From NCBI GenBank assembly GCA_963682175.1, contig OY821775.1, forward strand, positions 29,200,053 to 29,264,052: a stretch of DNA of 64,000 nucleotides, written 5' to 3'. Made by a program: the position numbers and the translations under genes. The notes under the pieces are model-generated. The model ran no database searches. It was not told where the DNA came from and saw only the letters and a program-made list of their open reading frames with translations. Origin of the DNA: Triglochin maritima. Its lineage: Eukaryota; Streptophyta; Magnoliopsida; Alismatales; Juncaginaceae. Below are positions 1 through 11,164 of the stretch, in pieces; the first letter of the stretch is position 1; each line of letters begins with the position of its first letter.

Positions 1-42
1 TAAAATTTTAAGTTTTATGGGGTCAAAGTGATACATACCTAT
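1..42. mobile_element. Right-end fragment of a small TIR element
   Basis: Together with 10532-10556 this rebuilds the right end of the same short TIR family seen complete at 37428-37841: a 'GGGGTCAAAGTGATA' block followed, after removing the inserted LTR and one copy of CCTAT, by a 'GTAATTAAGC' end. The Tekay-type solo LTR at 43-10526 interrupts it. The rest of the element lies left of the window. The family match is by eye and the right end is approximate. Confidence 0.5.
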
Positions 43-1065
43 TGTAATGTCTCCAAACATGGAAAATTTATAACAAAATTAGCATGGAATAAAAACCAGA
101 ATGAACAGGAAAATTACTCGTAACATATTCAAAATAAGGTGCTTCATTACAAGGAAGATTCAAAGTCTCATTACATCAAGAACGGGAAATGACATAATAC
201 AGATAAAGACGGCAACATAAAGATAAGGCTAGAGGATCTGGTCTAGGGTATACTCGTCCTCGGTCGCCATCCACTCAACACTAATCAAGGACTAAAATGT
301 AACATGATCAAATTCTTGAGTTTTCTTAACAAAAACTATGTATACCAAGTCCATCTATATATATAAATGTATAGTGCAATGAACTTATCATACTAGTATC
401 ACATGGCATAATGGCATGCACAAGGAAAACATTCCCCAACCCGGGGCATATGGACAACAAACCCACCAACAATATAGGGATACCCGATGGCACCCACCGC
501 AGGCACAAACGGTCTAACAGAGAGTACGTGACCCACCCCCACTCGCAACTATAATAACATGAGGGTTCAATTAGGGTTGAACGCACGTCTGACTCAAAGA
601 TACAGATCTATTCTCATGGTCCTCAGGCTGCAATATCTGCCAGAGTTGTCACTCTGGTTGGTCATATCTGTCGAGTCATGCCACAATCCAGACCGTCATC
701 TCCGTCAAATGTCTGAACGATCATCTTCGCCAAACCAAAGTTCGGGCAGTCATCTCTCTCTGTGGAGCTGCTCAACAACAATGCAATGGGACCCCCGATC
801 CCTCAGGTCTACTACACAGGGTGACTCAATGAAATGCAACATGTCATACTAAAGCTTATCAATCCGAAGGTGGCACGTGTGCCAAGCATCCATAGTTTTC
901 CGCTCGGTGGTCCCTAGGCACGTGCAACCATTGGACCTGCCATCACCTCTCGGCAGAAGCACGAAGTGAGGCATGAATTTCTGAGGAAATAGTTTTACAC
1001 AAGGCTCAGACGTCCACGTGCTTGTGCCCGTCTGGCCCATTGCTCGTGCTTCGCCCGCACCCACG

Positions 1066-2272
1066 TGTTTAGTAGCATATCATGCATCATATTCATGCTA
1101 TATATCCTTATTTTTTCCCAATATTGTGCTACTCGAGTGTTTGTTATTATATTTCAGGTATTAGGTAATAAAGAAGATGAGGGAAGAGAAAAAGACCTGA
1201 AATGTAAGAAGAAACGTCTTAAATGAAGCAAAAAGAACCTCTCGGTCATACACAAGAACCCATCTGCAGGAGGGAAGGACCTGGACAAAAGTCCGGAGGG
1301 ACCAAATAGCAAACCGAGAAACTCCACACCATCATGAGGAGTATTTTGGCAAAACTCAAGTGGATAAGAACTCATGAATGGTGGTCATTCTCTCTACTTG
1401 GAGTAAAGCCTTGGAGCAAAAATCAAGTGGAGAAGAATGTTGTGGTAATGTGATATATCAATAAAATAATTCTTCTTAGTTTGTTCTAATATTGTCTCTT
1501 TTAATGTTTGCATGTTTAGCTTAGTTTTGTTTTATTAATTTTAGTAGAATTAATTAGAATGTTTTCTCTTCTTAATGTACATGTTAGCCTAATAAGTAGA
1601 GAGTAGATTCACACCATTTGGGGATGGAGGTGATGTAGATTTTGTGAGAGCGATGGGTTCTTTTGTTTGTGTCATTTCATGTGCATAATGTAGATCCATA
1701 CTCGTAGCAATGCTACCACTTGTATTAGATGGGATAATGTCCACACTAGGTACTTATCTCATGCTAGCTTTAGAGTTTATGTTGTTGCTTGTAATGGTTT
1801 GATGGAAATGACTTGTTATGTATGGATCCATGTTTGGTACACATTCACATGAATTATTTAGGTTGTGTAGGATTAATTGATGCTCTAATAGCCACACTAT
1901 GTACTTATTGCATGCTTGACAATCTAAAATTAACCTCAACTTTATGTGAGATATGCGTGTTCATTGCTATGTAGTGTTGTGTATCCTACACTTAGATTCT
2001 ACACTAGCTTCTACTTGTATGCCACACAAACTACACTTGTGCCTAATTGAAATGAAGACTCACTCACACACACATACCTACACACCTCCAATCAATGGCG
2101 GTTTAGTTTAATTTTAAATTCATTCATAGTTTAGTGTAATCAAACTTCTTCTCCCCTTATTTGCCACTTGACCTCTGAATAACCAGAGTTGACACACCTT
2201 CTGGACTCGACCCGCACTTGCCACATCTTCACCGACGCCGTGCACTTGTGGTTGTTATAACTGAATCAATCA
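1066..2272 (+). mobile_element. Plus-strand relic LTR of the element-E family
   Basis: Begins TGTTTAGTAGCATATC and ends near ATCAATCA. It aligns, in opposite orientation, with the LTRs of element E: shared landmarks are the CACCATCATGAGGAGTAT block near 1330 and the closing GCCGTGCACTTG...AATCAATCA block. Many substitutions separate it from E, so it is an older relative. No 5-bp target duplication is visible; instead about 95 bp of flanking solo-LTR sequence is present imperfectly on both sides (about 970-1065 and 2273-2317 continuing at 9713). No internal domain is attached, so it is a solo or rearranged LTR. Confidence 0.6.
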
Positions 2273-2317
2273 CCGAAGAGAGGACACGGTTTTCCAAAGA
2301 AATAGTTTGACACAAGG

Positions 2318-3879
2318 TGATTGATCTCGTTTTATATTTAACCGCAAGTGCACGGCCGCGTTGAAGCGGTGGCAAATACGGGTCGTCCACTGGGAGGTGT
2401 GTCGACACTTGGTTTGTGCGAAGGCGAGAGGTAAAGAAAGGGAAGAAATGTTGGTTACACTAAACTACACTAAAACGCAAATGGAAATGGAAGAAAAGCA
2501 AGAAAACTAAACCCCAAAGGGGGTAGAGAAATAATGTGAACATAAAGAAGTGTGTGTGTGTTCTTTAAGCTCCTCACAACATGTAGTGCATGAAATCATA
2601 AAACTACATCCAACTTTGCCTCCACATGAATTAAGATATGACTACATCATTAAAACATACAAGACAATAATTGGAATGAAGCTACATGAACTCAAGTATA
2701 AAGACTATACCCTACTATGCCTCTACATGAATTAAGATTTCACTACATCATTAAAACATACAAGACATTAGCTAAGGTAAAGGCAACAAGAGCACATACA
2801 CTACAAATTGTGTTTCCAACATTAACTTCATCCATATCCTAACCTTATCATTCCCCATAAAATAGGTCCACTAATCAAAGCATAAGCTAAGCTTCATTCA
2901 AGAGCATTAGCCTATCAAAGATAAGAGTGGAGACCCATTAGATGGTTATGGAAATCATATAAAGCTCAAGGGATAAAAATAACACACACTTAATACACTA
3001 CATGATTATATCACATATTTCTCCACCCCCCAAATGGGGATGGAACTACTCACTACTCATTACACTACTGATTAGACTAAGCAAAGAAAGCATAATACTG
3101 AAATGAAAGTTAACTAAGAAGGCAAGAAGCATTAAAGAAACATAAAAGGAAAGGAAAGACTAAACAAACATGCACAAATTAAAAGACAAGATTTAAAGAA
3201 ACTAGAAGAATTATTTTATTAACAAAATGACTCACATTGAAGGTAGCATTCTTCTCCACCTTGAGTTTTTGCTTCAAGGCTCACTCCTTAGTAGAGAGAA
3301 TGCCACCAAGCAATGGGTGATTACAATGGAAGGTGAAGAGTTCTATTTATAGGCATGGAAAAAGCTAATCCGGGACAATCCCCCGATGTGGGACTAAACC
3401 AATACCAAAAATACACTAAGAATACACTAATACACGTGCTACAGAAAACTAGATGGATTCTGGGCTAAATGGACCGCCAATTAGCGGTTCCAGACCGCCA
3501 ATTGGCGGTCTATAAAGTTTAGATCCGTCTGGTTTTCTTTGTGGGCTTTTCTTGGAGTGTTTCTTGGTCTTAGATGCATCTGGTTGGTTTAGTGGAGCTC
3601 CGACCCGAATCGAATTGACAAAATACTCCTCATGATGGTGTGGAGTTTCCTGTTTTGCTCTTAGGTCCTTCTGTCTTACGATCAGGTCCTTCCCCCTTGC
3701 ATCTTGGTCCCCAGGTCTCACAATTAGGTCCTTTTTTCCTGCTTTTGGGTCCTTTCATGGCTCTTCTCTTCAAACCTCTTTATTTCTGAAAACTAAACAT
3801 AAAACTCGTCACGTAGCATTGCTTAGGTGTAAGATAATGGATATAAGGTACAAATATAAGCATGAAATGATGTCAATCA
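2318..3879 (-). repeat. 3' LTR of element E
   Basis: 1562 bp, ending at the purine-rich tract at 3880-3894 on the element's sense strand. In element sense it starts at 3879. A TATA-like TATAAATAG lies near 3350-3358, which puts U3 at about 3879-3325. The palindrome pair at 3473-3509 lies about 120-150 bp upstream of the TATA box. Confidence 0.95.
3473..3509. promoter_or_regulatory. Palindrome pair in U3 of element E
   Basis: Two 16-bp palindromes, ACCGCCAATTAGCGGT (3473-3488, one mismatch) and ACCGCCAATTGGCGGT (3494-3509, perfect), are separated by 5 bp and sit upstream of the LTR TATA box. The identical pair is in the other LTR (9301-9337) and a related pair is in the 5' leader (7950-7985). 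Relatives L (about 31076-31110) and M (about 35262-35298, 34050-34090) keep diverged forms at matching positions. Role unknown; a protein-binding site or RNA/DNA hairpin is possible. Confidence 0.6.
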
Positions 3880-3894
3880 AATACCCCCACACCT
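3880..3894 (-). other. Polypurine tract of element E
   Basis: On the minus strand AGGTGTGGGGGTATT directly precedes the 3' LTR, the expected position of the plus-strand priming site. A second, similar G-rich tract follows a GAGGACAATGCATGAAG block at about 5156-5185, just downstream of the gag-like ORF. A GAGGACAATG block followed by GTGTGGGGG is typical of plant Tat/Athila relatives. Confidence 0.75.
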
Positions 3895-5421
3895 AAGTTT
3901 TTGCTAGTCTCGAGCAAAACAAAGAAAGGAAAAAGCATACGAAAAACAAGAAATCCTAACTCACTTTCGTAGGAATCACGGTTGCACTTAGCACGTGCAA
4001 CAAGCCGTTAAACCTCCTTGTTGCCAAGGAGGAGGAGTGGTGTCTCCTGAGGGTTTTCAGTGGATATACCCACAAAATCCGAACAAGATGCATTAATCAA
4101 TCTAGCTACACGACTCGTTGGACTTATTTTGTCGATCATGGAATGCGGTAATACTACGGGTCGACTCTATATATGTAATCAGTCCACACACCTAGCCTAA
4201 TGAGTTATTCGTGAGAGTTAACTAAGGAATTAAGTGAAAGACATGGGCAACCTTAACTTCTGAATGTGAAACAAAGTGTAAAGTCCATTTTGGTTCTTAT
4301 TTGACTCTTCTTTTCTTTTTTTCTTTTTCTTTTTCTGTTCTTTCTTCTTCTTTTTTTTTTCTTTTTCTTTGGAGCATTTATTGGTTGGTGTTTGATTCTC
4401 CCAGGGTCAGGTTTCGTGCATCATTGCCTATGAGGACTTACACTATCACGTACACCTTCCCCCAAATCTCCACATAGGGCGATCCCTACCACCCGTGTAA
4501 CGGGGGTTCGGTCGGTGCATCCCAAGTCAGATGACTCGAAAGCACCAGGCACAAAGTCCCCTCAGACCTACTTTCCCGAGTGATAGGAGCCGTGCGAGAA
4601 GAGAGAACACCACTTATTTATTCATTTATCTACATGGGAACCAAAACCCCTACACTTAAGTTTCACAAAAAGATATTAAGGGCCCTTGACTACAACAAAC
4701 TTCCTAAATTAACAAACACGAATTATTTGACTCACTAGGTTCAGGGTGAACTTCTTTAAATGTTTGAGCACTGAAACCCACTGATTACTCACCCCCAAGG
4801 GAAAACTGGGGTGCATCCTAACGACTCGATAAATCCTAAAGCCACGTACTAGATATCCTAATGCATCAAGTTCAAGACAATTTTGGGAGCTTTCTTTTTA
4901 CTTTGCCTCTCAACGGTTTTGCACATGCTAAACACACGCAAAACCCACAAAACATTTTCTTTCGAAAACACATGAAGATTTTGAAAGAAATGTGAAAATT
5001 TTGAAGCACTAGGCAAGCAAAAGAAGACAAGTCACCCAAGGATCATGGCAAGCAGATATATCGATATTAAATGCAGCACACTATCATGACCCTAAAAATG
5101 CAAACAAAAGAAAACAAAATCAAAAGAAAAGACTCGACTATGTACACACGTAAAACACCCCCCCACACCTACTTCATGCATTGTCCTCAATGAATGCAAG
5201 CAAGATACTACATGGATTGATGCATAAAAAGGAGAGATCTCACCAACATGAAGTACAAAGGGAAGTGCAAGGTCATGTTGATGGACATAACCCGAATTCC
5301 CTCAAAACCTGTGAGATGCTAAAGAAGGGATACAAATACGTGAAAGAAATGGAGCCCAAATACACAAGGGTTGGGGCTCACAACAATCAATGCTCACTGA
5401 AGGAGTCTTTTATTGTACTTC

Positions 5422-5455
<34 letters not shown>

Positions 5456-5522
5456 CTATGTACAAACATAAGTTCCCATCTTCATTTGTCAAAAGACATC
5501 AAATGGGAACCTAAACAGTGGG
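3895..5522 (-). other. Non-coding 3' internal region of element E
   Basis: No convincing ORF. It holds a pyrimidine-rich run at about 4308-4372 (purine-rich in element sense), a second PPT-like tract near 5156-5170, and an uninterrupted run of 28 T at 5422-5449 (A-rich in element sense). Neither homopolymer looks like an insertion poly-A tail with a target duplication. Confidence 0.6.
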
Positions 5523-7052
5523 TCAATGCACTTGGAAAGGGAACTTGACACCACGCGGGACCAGAATACGCATGCGTGGGCCCCCTTCACAAAGAGCACC
5601 AGATGAAATGAGAGGTTCGTGAATTGGACGCAAAGGCATCTCATTCAAAGGATCAAACTGAAAGAGCTTGAACCTCTCAAGAGTTTGGGAAATGAGGGGC
5701 AACGGAAGAAGAGTTTCTCCCGTTGCGCAGTTGAAGTTATGATCATCAATCCAAACTCTCCAACCGACAGGCTGGTGCGTCGGAACGAGGTCAAGAACCT
5801 CGTTAGGCATGTCCGACACACCAGGCGAACAAAAAGTGGGTCTCATACCCAAGGTATCCTCCAAGGAACTCCTAATACCCTCATGAGCAATATAGTTGTT
5901 TGATGTTCCATCATTTCCAAGATGATCAGGAACAATAGTGAGAGGCAAACTCTCATCAGGTTGTTTGAAATTGAGGGTACTAGGGAGCTCTTGCTCCACC
6001 AGAGGTGGGTCCTTAAAAGGATCAAAATGAAGATCATGTGGCTCAAGAGCCACGGGACAAAAAGATAAGGCACAATCCTGTGCCGACTCATAATGAAGCT
6101 GGTCCAAGTTATTCTCAATTTGAATCGAATCCTCCACTAAGTGATCGTGAATTGAAACCCCAAGTCCCTCAGACTGACTAGGAGTTTGACTTTGAAAAAT
6201 TGTGCTTTGAATTTGTGGATGTGGTGGTGGTTCGATATCAAAAGAAGAATCCTCATGTTGACAAGAAAGGTTACTCTCCTCACATTCACGTAATTTCTGC
6301 GATATTTGACTCACTTGCAGTGTCATATTTTGTATGGACTGTTGAGTGGTTTCCATGAACGTAAGGAAAGTTTGTTTCAAGGAATCAGGTATGCGGTCAA
6401 CGATGAGGTCCAAGTCAGAGCTTGGGAAATTTTGAGGTTGGGTGTTGATGGGCTGAGAATGAGTCCAATGATTTGGAGTGGGGTGTTGGTAGAATTCTGG
6501 GTATTCTGGAGGAGGATACTGGGGTGAAAATGAAGTATAAGAATTTGGATATGAATTGTCTCCCCATGAATCCATCACTCTCGGATTGTACGCGGATGCG
6601 TAATGGTCATAATGAGCATTATGGGAAAATGTATGCTCATACTCAGGCTCTGGGGGAACATAAGGACATTCCCCGATAACATGACCACTCAACCCACAAC
6701 AGTCGCACGGTACGGCTACTGGAGCCACCGGGGCACTCATGTCGTCTGCCATACGCATGAAAGAGGCCAAAGTTTGTTGTAATGTCTCAGTTTGTTGACC
6801 AGCATATGATCCGGCATAACTAGATTGTGGTCTAGCAGTCGGTGCCTCTCTCATGTTACCCCAATATGAAGACTGCTCAGTCACAAAATTGCGATCATCC
6901 CAACCATACGGGGTGTTAGTCTGAGCCACCCCAGGTTGCATGGGTCCGGAGTACCAGGGAGAATCGTCCTGATCCCAACAATGATATGGATGGTCGCCCA
7001 TGTAACCATCCATCTCAAGAAAAACTCTCGAGTCGATCACTCTCACCACCAC
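5523..7052 (-). CDS. gag-like protein of pol-less element E
   Basis: A 509-residue intact ORF, the only one in element E. A zinc knuckle of the C-X2-C-X4-H-X4-C type (CDCCGLSGHVIGEC) lies at about residues 138-151. It is followed by an acidic, Tyr/Asn/Pro-rich stretch with a YNPRVMDSWGDNSYPN-like segment, the same order as the C-terminal gag of plant Tat/Athila elements. The C-terminal 250 residues are acidic and rich in Pro, Gln, Ser and Leu with no recognised domain, and no protease, RT or integrase motif is present. The likely role is RNA binding and particle assembly for an element mobilised by another element's enzymes. The start could be the first Met (7052) or Met14; nothing in the sequence decides. 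The open frame agrees with the near-identical LTRs. Confidence 0.75.
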   Translation of the reverse strand: MVVRVIDSRVFLEMDGYMGDHPYHCWDQDDSPWYSGPMQPGVAQTNTPYGWDDRNFVTEQSSYWGNMREAPTARPQSSYAGSYAGQQTETLQQTLASFMRMADDMSAPVAPVAVPCDCCGLSGHVIGECPYVPPEPEYEHTFSHNAHYDHYASAYNPRVMDSWGDNSYPNSYTSFSPQYPPPEYPEFYQHPTPNHWTHSQPINTQPQNFPSSDLDLIVDRIPDSLKQTFLTFMETTQQSIQNMTLQVSQISQKLRECEESNLSCQHEDSSFDIEPPPHPQIQSTIFQSQTPSQSEGLGVSIHDHLVEDSIQIENNLDQLHYESAQDCALSFCPVALEPHDLHFDPFKDPPLVEQELPSTLNFKQPDESLPLTIVPDHLGNDGTSNNYIAHEGIRSSLEDTLGMRPTFCSPGVSDMPNEVLDLVPTHQPVGWRVWIDDHNFNCATGETLLPLPLISQTLERFKLFQFDPLNEMPLRPIHEPLISSGALCEGGPRMRILVPRGVKFPFQVH

Positions 7053-8121
7053 GAGGCTAAGCTCGCAAAAAGTGCTCGACTCGACCCTAAACGCTAACAG
7101 AGAGTGTAAAGGGGAGGAGACTATAACGTAGAAGAAGGTGAGAAGAAGATGACTCAGAGGAGAAGGGAAGAATCCCTAGAGCTAGCGAGGGTACAGGGTG
7201 AAGGTAGAAGCCTAACTAGCAAGCATGGCTCAAACAATGTAAGGCAATGGGTCCTTAGGCTAGACGACGCCTAACTTCGAGGTCACTAGCCTCGACACGC
7301 CTCACCTCCCTACAACGAGGACCACAATGCCCAGCAAGTGATACCAGATCCGGAGATCCAGTACCTCCTACTATCGACAAGGTAGGCAACGCCGATCAGG
7401 TCATGGCGGTCTCAACTAGATTACTCTCCTAGTGCGTCCGAATTCCTAGGGCCAATGTCTACTTGCTTTTAGTTAAGGCTTTACTTGAGTGTGCTTTTTG
7501 GGGCTAAGGGAGGGGTGATGAAATCCCCCATCTTATCTTTGAAGACTATAGGTGATGCCCCTTAAAGATGTTTTGAAATCTTAGGCTAGCAAGCAACTCA
7601 CCAAACAAGCACTCACCTCACTCTTGTTTCGATGCAAACCTTACTCACTAATGAATGTCCTAATGCGTGAATGAGTGATAAGGAATGCGTACCTCGCTCC
7701 AGCAATCAACGACAAAATGTAAAGCAAAGAAAAGAAAGATGCATGCAAGGTCTACATATGATGCATGACCTAGATGGCAAGAAGTCTAATCTTTTGCTTT
7801 GAGTTTTATGGTCCAAGTTGATTAATGGGGATTGAAATTAAATCTGGGAGCAAACTAAAGATCACAGCATGCACAATTGGGCTCCCAGATAACTAAAGTA
7901 AAGCAATAAACCACCAGAAGAAATTTGAGAGCAGGCAGACCTCACCAGGCCGCCAATTGGCGGTTTCCAACCGCTGATTGGCGGTCCATCTGTGGATTCG
8001 TTTGCTCAAACTTTCCCAGTAGCTTCCCCTTGATCCAATGCTTCCCTGAAACTAAGAAAAACTAAAAACAAAAAATTAAAAACCCCTCGAATCGTCCAAA
8101 CCAATGTCTGGACAGAGCACC
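7053..8121 (-). other. 5' leader of element E
   Basis: About 1.07 kb lies between the primer site and the gag-like ORF, with no credible ORF. It contains a second palindrome pair, CCGCCAATTGGCGGT (7950-7964) and ACCGCTGATTGGCGGT (7970-7985), closely matching the U3 pair. The stretch near 7700-7800 is shared with the leader of element M (33780-33920), confirming common descent. Confidence 0.7.
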
Positions 8122-8139
8122 TCCCCTGCAACGGCGCCA
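8122..8139 (-). other. Primer binding site of element E (tRNA-Asp type)
   Basis: The minus strand reads TGGCGCCGTTGCAGGGGA, starting seven bases inside the LTR edge. It matches the TGGCGCCGTTGCCGGGGA site found in many plant Tat/Athila elements and complementary to the 3' end of tRNA-Asp, with one mismatch. It fixes the element's orientation. Confidence 0.85.
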
Positions 8140-8145
8140 AAAACT

Positions 8146-9707
8146 TGATTGATCTCGTTTTATATTTAACCGCAAGTGCACGGCCGCGTTGAAGCGGTGG
8201 CAAATACGGGTCGTCCACTGGGAGGTGTGTCGACACTTGGTTTGTGCGAAGGCGAGAGGTAAAGAAAGGGAAGAAATGTTGGTTACACTAAACTACACTA
8301 AAACGCAAATGGAAATGGAAGAAAAGCAAGAAAACTAAACCCCAAAGGGGGTAGAGAAATAATGTGAACATAAAGAAGTGTGTGTGTGTTCATTAAGCTC
8401 CTCACAACATGTAGTGCATGAAATCATAAAACTACATCCAACTTTGCCTCCACATGAATTAAGATATGACTACATCATTAAAACATACAAGACAATAATT
8501 GGAATGAAGCTACATGAACTCAAGTATAAAGACTATACCCTACTATGCCTCTACATGAATTAAGATTTCACTACATCATTAAAACATACAAGACATTAGC
8601 TAAGGTAAAGGCAACAAGAGCACATACACTACAAATTGTGTTTCCAACATTAACTTCATCCATATCCTAACCTTATCATTCCCCATAAAATAGGTCCACT
8701 AATCAAAGCATAAGCTAAGCTTCATTCAAGAGCATTAGCCTATCAAAGATAAGAGTGGAGACCCATTAGATGGTTATGGAAATCATATAAAGCTCAAGGG
8801 ATAAAAATAACACACACTTAATACACTACATGATTATATCACATATTTCTCCACCCCCCAAATGGGGATGGAACTACTCACTACTCATTACACTACTGAT
8901 TAGACTAAGCAAAGAAAGCATAATACTGAAATGAAAGTTAACTAAGAAGGCAAGAAGCATTAAAGAAACATAAAAGGAAAGGAAAGACTAAACAAACATG
9001 CACAAATTAAAAGACAAGATTTAAAGAAACTAGAAGAATTATTTTATTAACAAAATGACTCACATTGAAGGTAGCATTCTTCTCCACCTTGAGTTTTTGC
9101 TTCAAGGCTCACTCCTTAGTAGAGAGAATGCCACCAAGCAATGGGTGATTACAATGGAAGGTGAAGAGTTCTATTTATAGGCATGGAAAAAGCTAATCCG
9201 GGACAATCCCCCGATGTGGGACTAAACCAATACCAAAAATACACTAAGAATACACTAATACACGTGCTACAGAAAACTAGATGGATTCTGGGCTAAATGG
9301 ACCGCCAATTAGCGGTTCCAGACCGCCAATTGGCGGTCTATAAAGTTTAGATCCGTCTGGTTTTCTTTGTGGGCTTTTCTTGGAGTGTTTCTTGGTCTTA
9401 GATGCATCTGGTTGGTTTAGTGGAGCTCCGACCCGAATCGAATTGACAAAATACTCCTCATGATGGTGTGGAGTTTCCTGTTTTGCTCTTAGGTCCTTCT
9501 GTCTTACGATCAGGTCCTTCCCCCTTGCATCTTGGTCCCCAGGTCTCACAATTAGGTCCTTTTTTCCTGCTTTTGGGTCCTTTCATGGCTCTTCTCTTCA
9601 AACCTCTTTATTTCTGAAAACTAAACATAAAACTCGTCACGTAGCATTGCTTAGGTGTAAGATAATGGATATAAGGTACAAATATAAGCATGAAATGATG
9701 TCAATCA
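8146..9707 (-). repeat. 5' LTR of element E
   Basis: 1562 bp, same length as the 3' LTR at a constant offset of 5828 bp; the one difference noticed is A at 8392 against T at 2564. It carries the same TATA box and palindrome pair (9301-9337). Confidence 0.95.
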
Positions 9708-10556
9708 CAAGGCTCACACGTCCACGTGCTCTTGCCCGTCATACCCGTCTCGCCCGTTGCTCACGCCTTTCCCGCGCGGACATGTTTAACAAGATGCCTG
9801 TCATATGTGTCTCGCTCGTTGCTCGTGCGTCGCTCACACACTCCACCCTTGCCACTCCAGCCACCGTGCCCTCCTCAGCCTCGCGCCCGACAGCACCTGG
9901 GTGTGCCCAGCAGCTCCAGCTGGCGCCTTATGTCTTGCGGGCTAGAGCTCCGCCACGCCTGGTCGGCACTCTGACGTCAAGTCCATCACTCGTCGTTGGC
10001 ATGTCTCCGACTGGCCGGTAGCAACCCAACCCCTCACAAACCTTGTGTCAGCAACAAAATGTAACTTGGCATAGCTTTTTCGTGTTCACCAAAGCTCCGA
10101 TGATCGTTGGCAGCCACCTCCTTGCCGCCGTGCACCTTCGGCAGCCACCAAGTCTCCAGTTGCCTCCTTTCTCTGAGCTCCACACTAGTCATGCCTTCAA
10201 GCCACACACCCCCCACGTCTTAGTCGCGCTCCTCCTTTTGCCGCCTCCTCACGCCAGCGTCCAACACTCTGGAAGCCTCGTTGGATTTGTGGACGTGAAG
10301 ACGGAGAGAGAGAGGTGGGGGAGGAGAGAAGAGTTGGAGTTGAGTTGGGATAGAGTGGTCTGTGTTTTCTCCAACATAAACTACACAACCACCAACCAAG
10401 CATGGTCAACCATACCCACCACACCTCCACCCATTCCTACTCCATACCTCCCAAGTCAAAGCAACATTAGTGCTAACCAAAGCCACTAAACATTTTTAAG
10501 AACACAAAATGGATTAGAGCTTAACACCTATAGTTGAGGAGGAAAAATTGTAATTA

Positions 10557-11164
10557 AGCATAAATATAAGACGTTTGCAACCAAAAAATTTGAAAAATAG
10601 ATTTTTAGAATTTTAAAAAATGAGATTTCAAAAGGCGTCTTTCCTATAAAAGGTCTAAACAAAACACGATTTAAAATGTAACAAGTAGTATTGACGACTT
10701 CCACCCAAAAATATTTTGGAAGATTGTTTTCGCAAAGAACTAATTCTAAAGGTCTTGAAGTTGTGCCCAGATAAACATATTTAAAAAGAATTTTATTTTG
10801 CTTACGAAATTGATAGGCATAAAAATATGATCATTTTTGAAATACAAAACAAGCACAACAATAACTAAATGATTTTTCAAAAGTAAAGCAATTTTGTCTC
10901 ACGTGGGTTGCAGTTTCAAAGCCAATTTACGTCATCTTAGGCCATAAGACATTTTAATTGTAAACAAGACAAATCAGTTGTACTAATGATGTATACGTTT
11001 ATTTCCTATATCCGTAAAACATTCATGTTTTTAGTTTTGATACAGACAGTACTAACTTGTGATGAGGAGTAACTAGGAGCTGGTAGCTAAATACTAAAGT
11101 CCTTATACTATGATTCAGAAAGTGGGCAAGGATTCTTATTATCTGTAGCTACATCTCCAGCCAA
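10557..11164. other. AT-rich intergenic stretch, nothing recognised
   Basis: No ORF, repeat or RNA gene that I can support. It may be degenerate pol sequence of the chromovirus whose C-terminal remnant follows at 11165. Confidence 0.4.

Larger units (their letters stand above)
2318..9707 (-). mobile_element. Element E: intact, young, pol-less LTR retrotransposon (Tat/Athila-like)
   Basis: Two 1562-bp direct LTRs (2318-3879 and 8146-9707) start TGATTGATCTCG and end GTCAATCA on the plus strand. The perfect target duplication CAAGG lies at 2313-2317 and 9708-9712. The tRNA-Asp-type primer site (8122-8139) shows that transcription runs on the minus strand. The only long internal ORF is a gag-like gene (5523-7052); no protease, RT, RNase H or integrase motif was found in the 4.3-kb internal region. 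This is the organisation of a large nonautonomous derivative (LARD or TR-GAG type). The LTRs differ at one site I noticed (2564 T, 8392 A), so insertion is very recent. The target is the solo LTR at 43-10526. Confidence 0.95.
43..10526 (-). mobile_element. Minus-strand Tekay-type solo LTR, split by two later insertions
   Basis: On the plus strand the outer ends read TGTAATGTCTCC at 43 and TTAACA at 10526, flanked on both sides by the perfect 5-bp duplication CCTAT (38-42 and 10527-10531). This marks one LTR insertion without internal domain, so a solo LTR left by LTR-LTR recombination. Without the insertions at 1066-2272 and 2318-9712 its length is about 1.88 kb, close to the Tekay LTRs at 15226-17047 (1822 bp) and 20486-22467 (1982 bp). 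It shares with them the conserved hairpin before the splice-acceptor-like site (here decayed, about 320-336) and the GAGGACACGAGTTTC-type block near 970. The same insertion with the same CCTAT flank recurs at 37986. Confidence 0.75.

Noticed and set aside
2550..2735. Small conserved ORF present twice (also 8378-8563)
   Set aside because: Identical only because it lies in the two LTRs of element E; antisense to the element and without domain.
5422..5449. Poly-T run as the tail of a SINE or processed pseudogene
   Set aside because: No flanking target duplication or SINE promoter boxes were seen, and it lies inside the internal region of element E.
10043..10489. 148-codon ORF as a host gene
   Set aside because: Lies wholly within the minus-strand Tekay solo LTR, has proline/histidine-rich low-complexity sequence and no domain.
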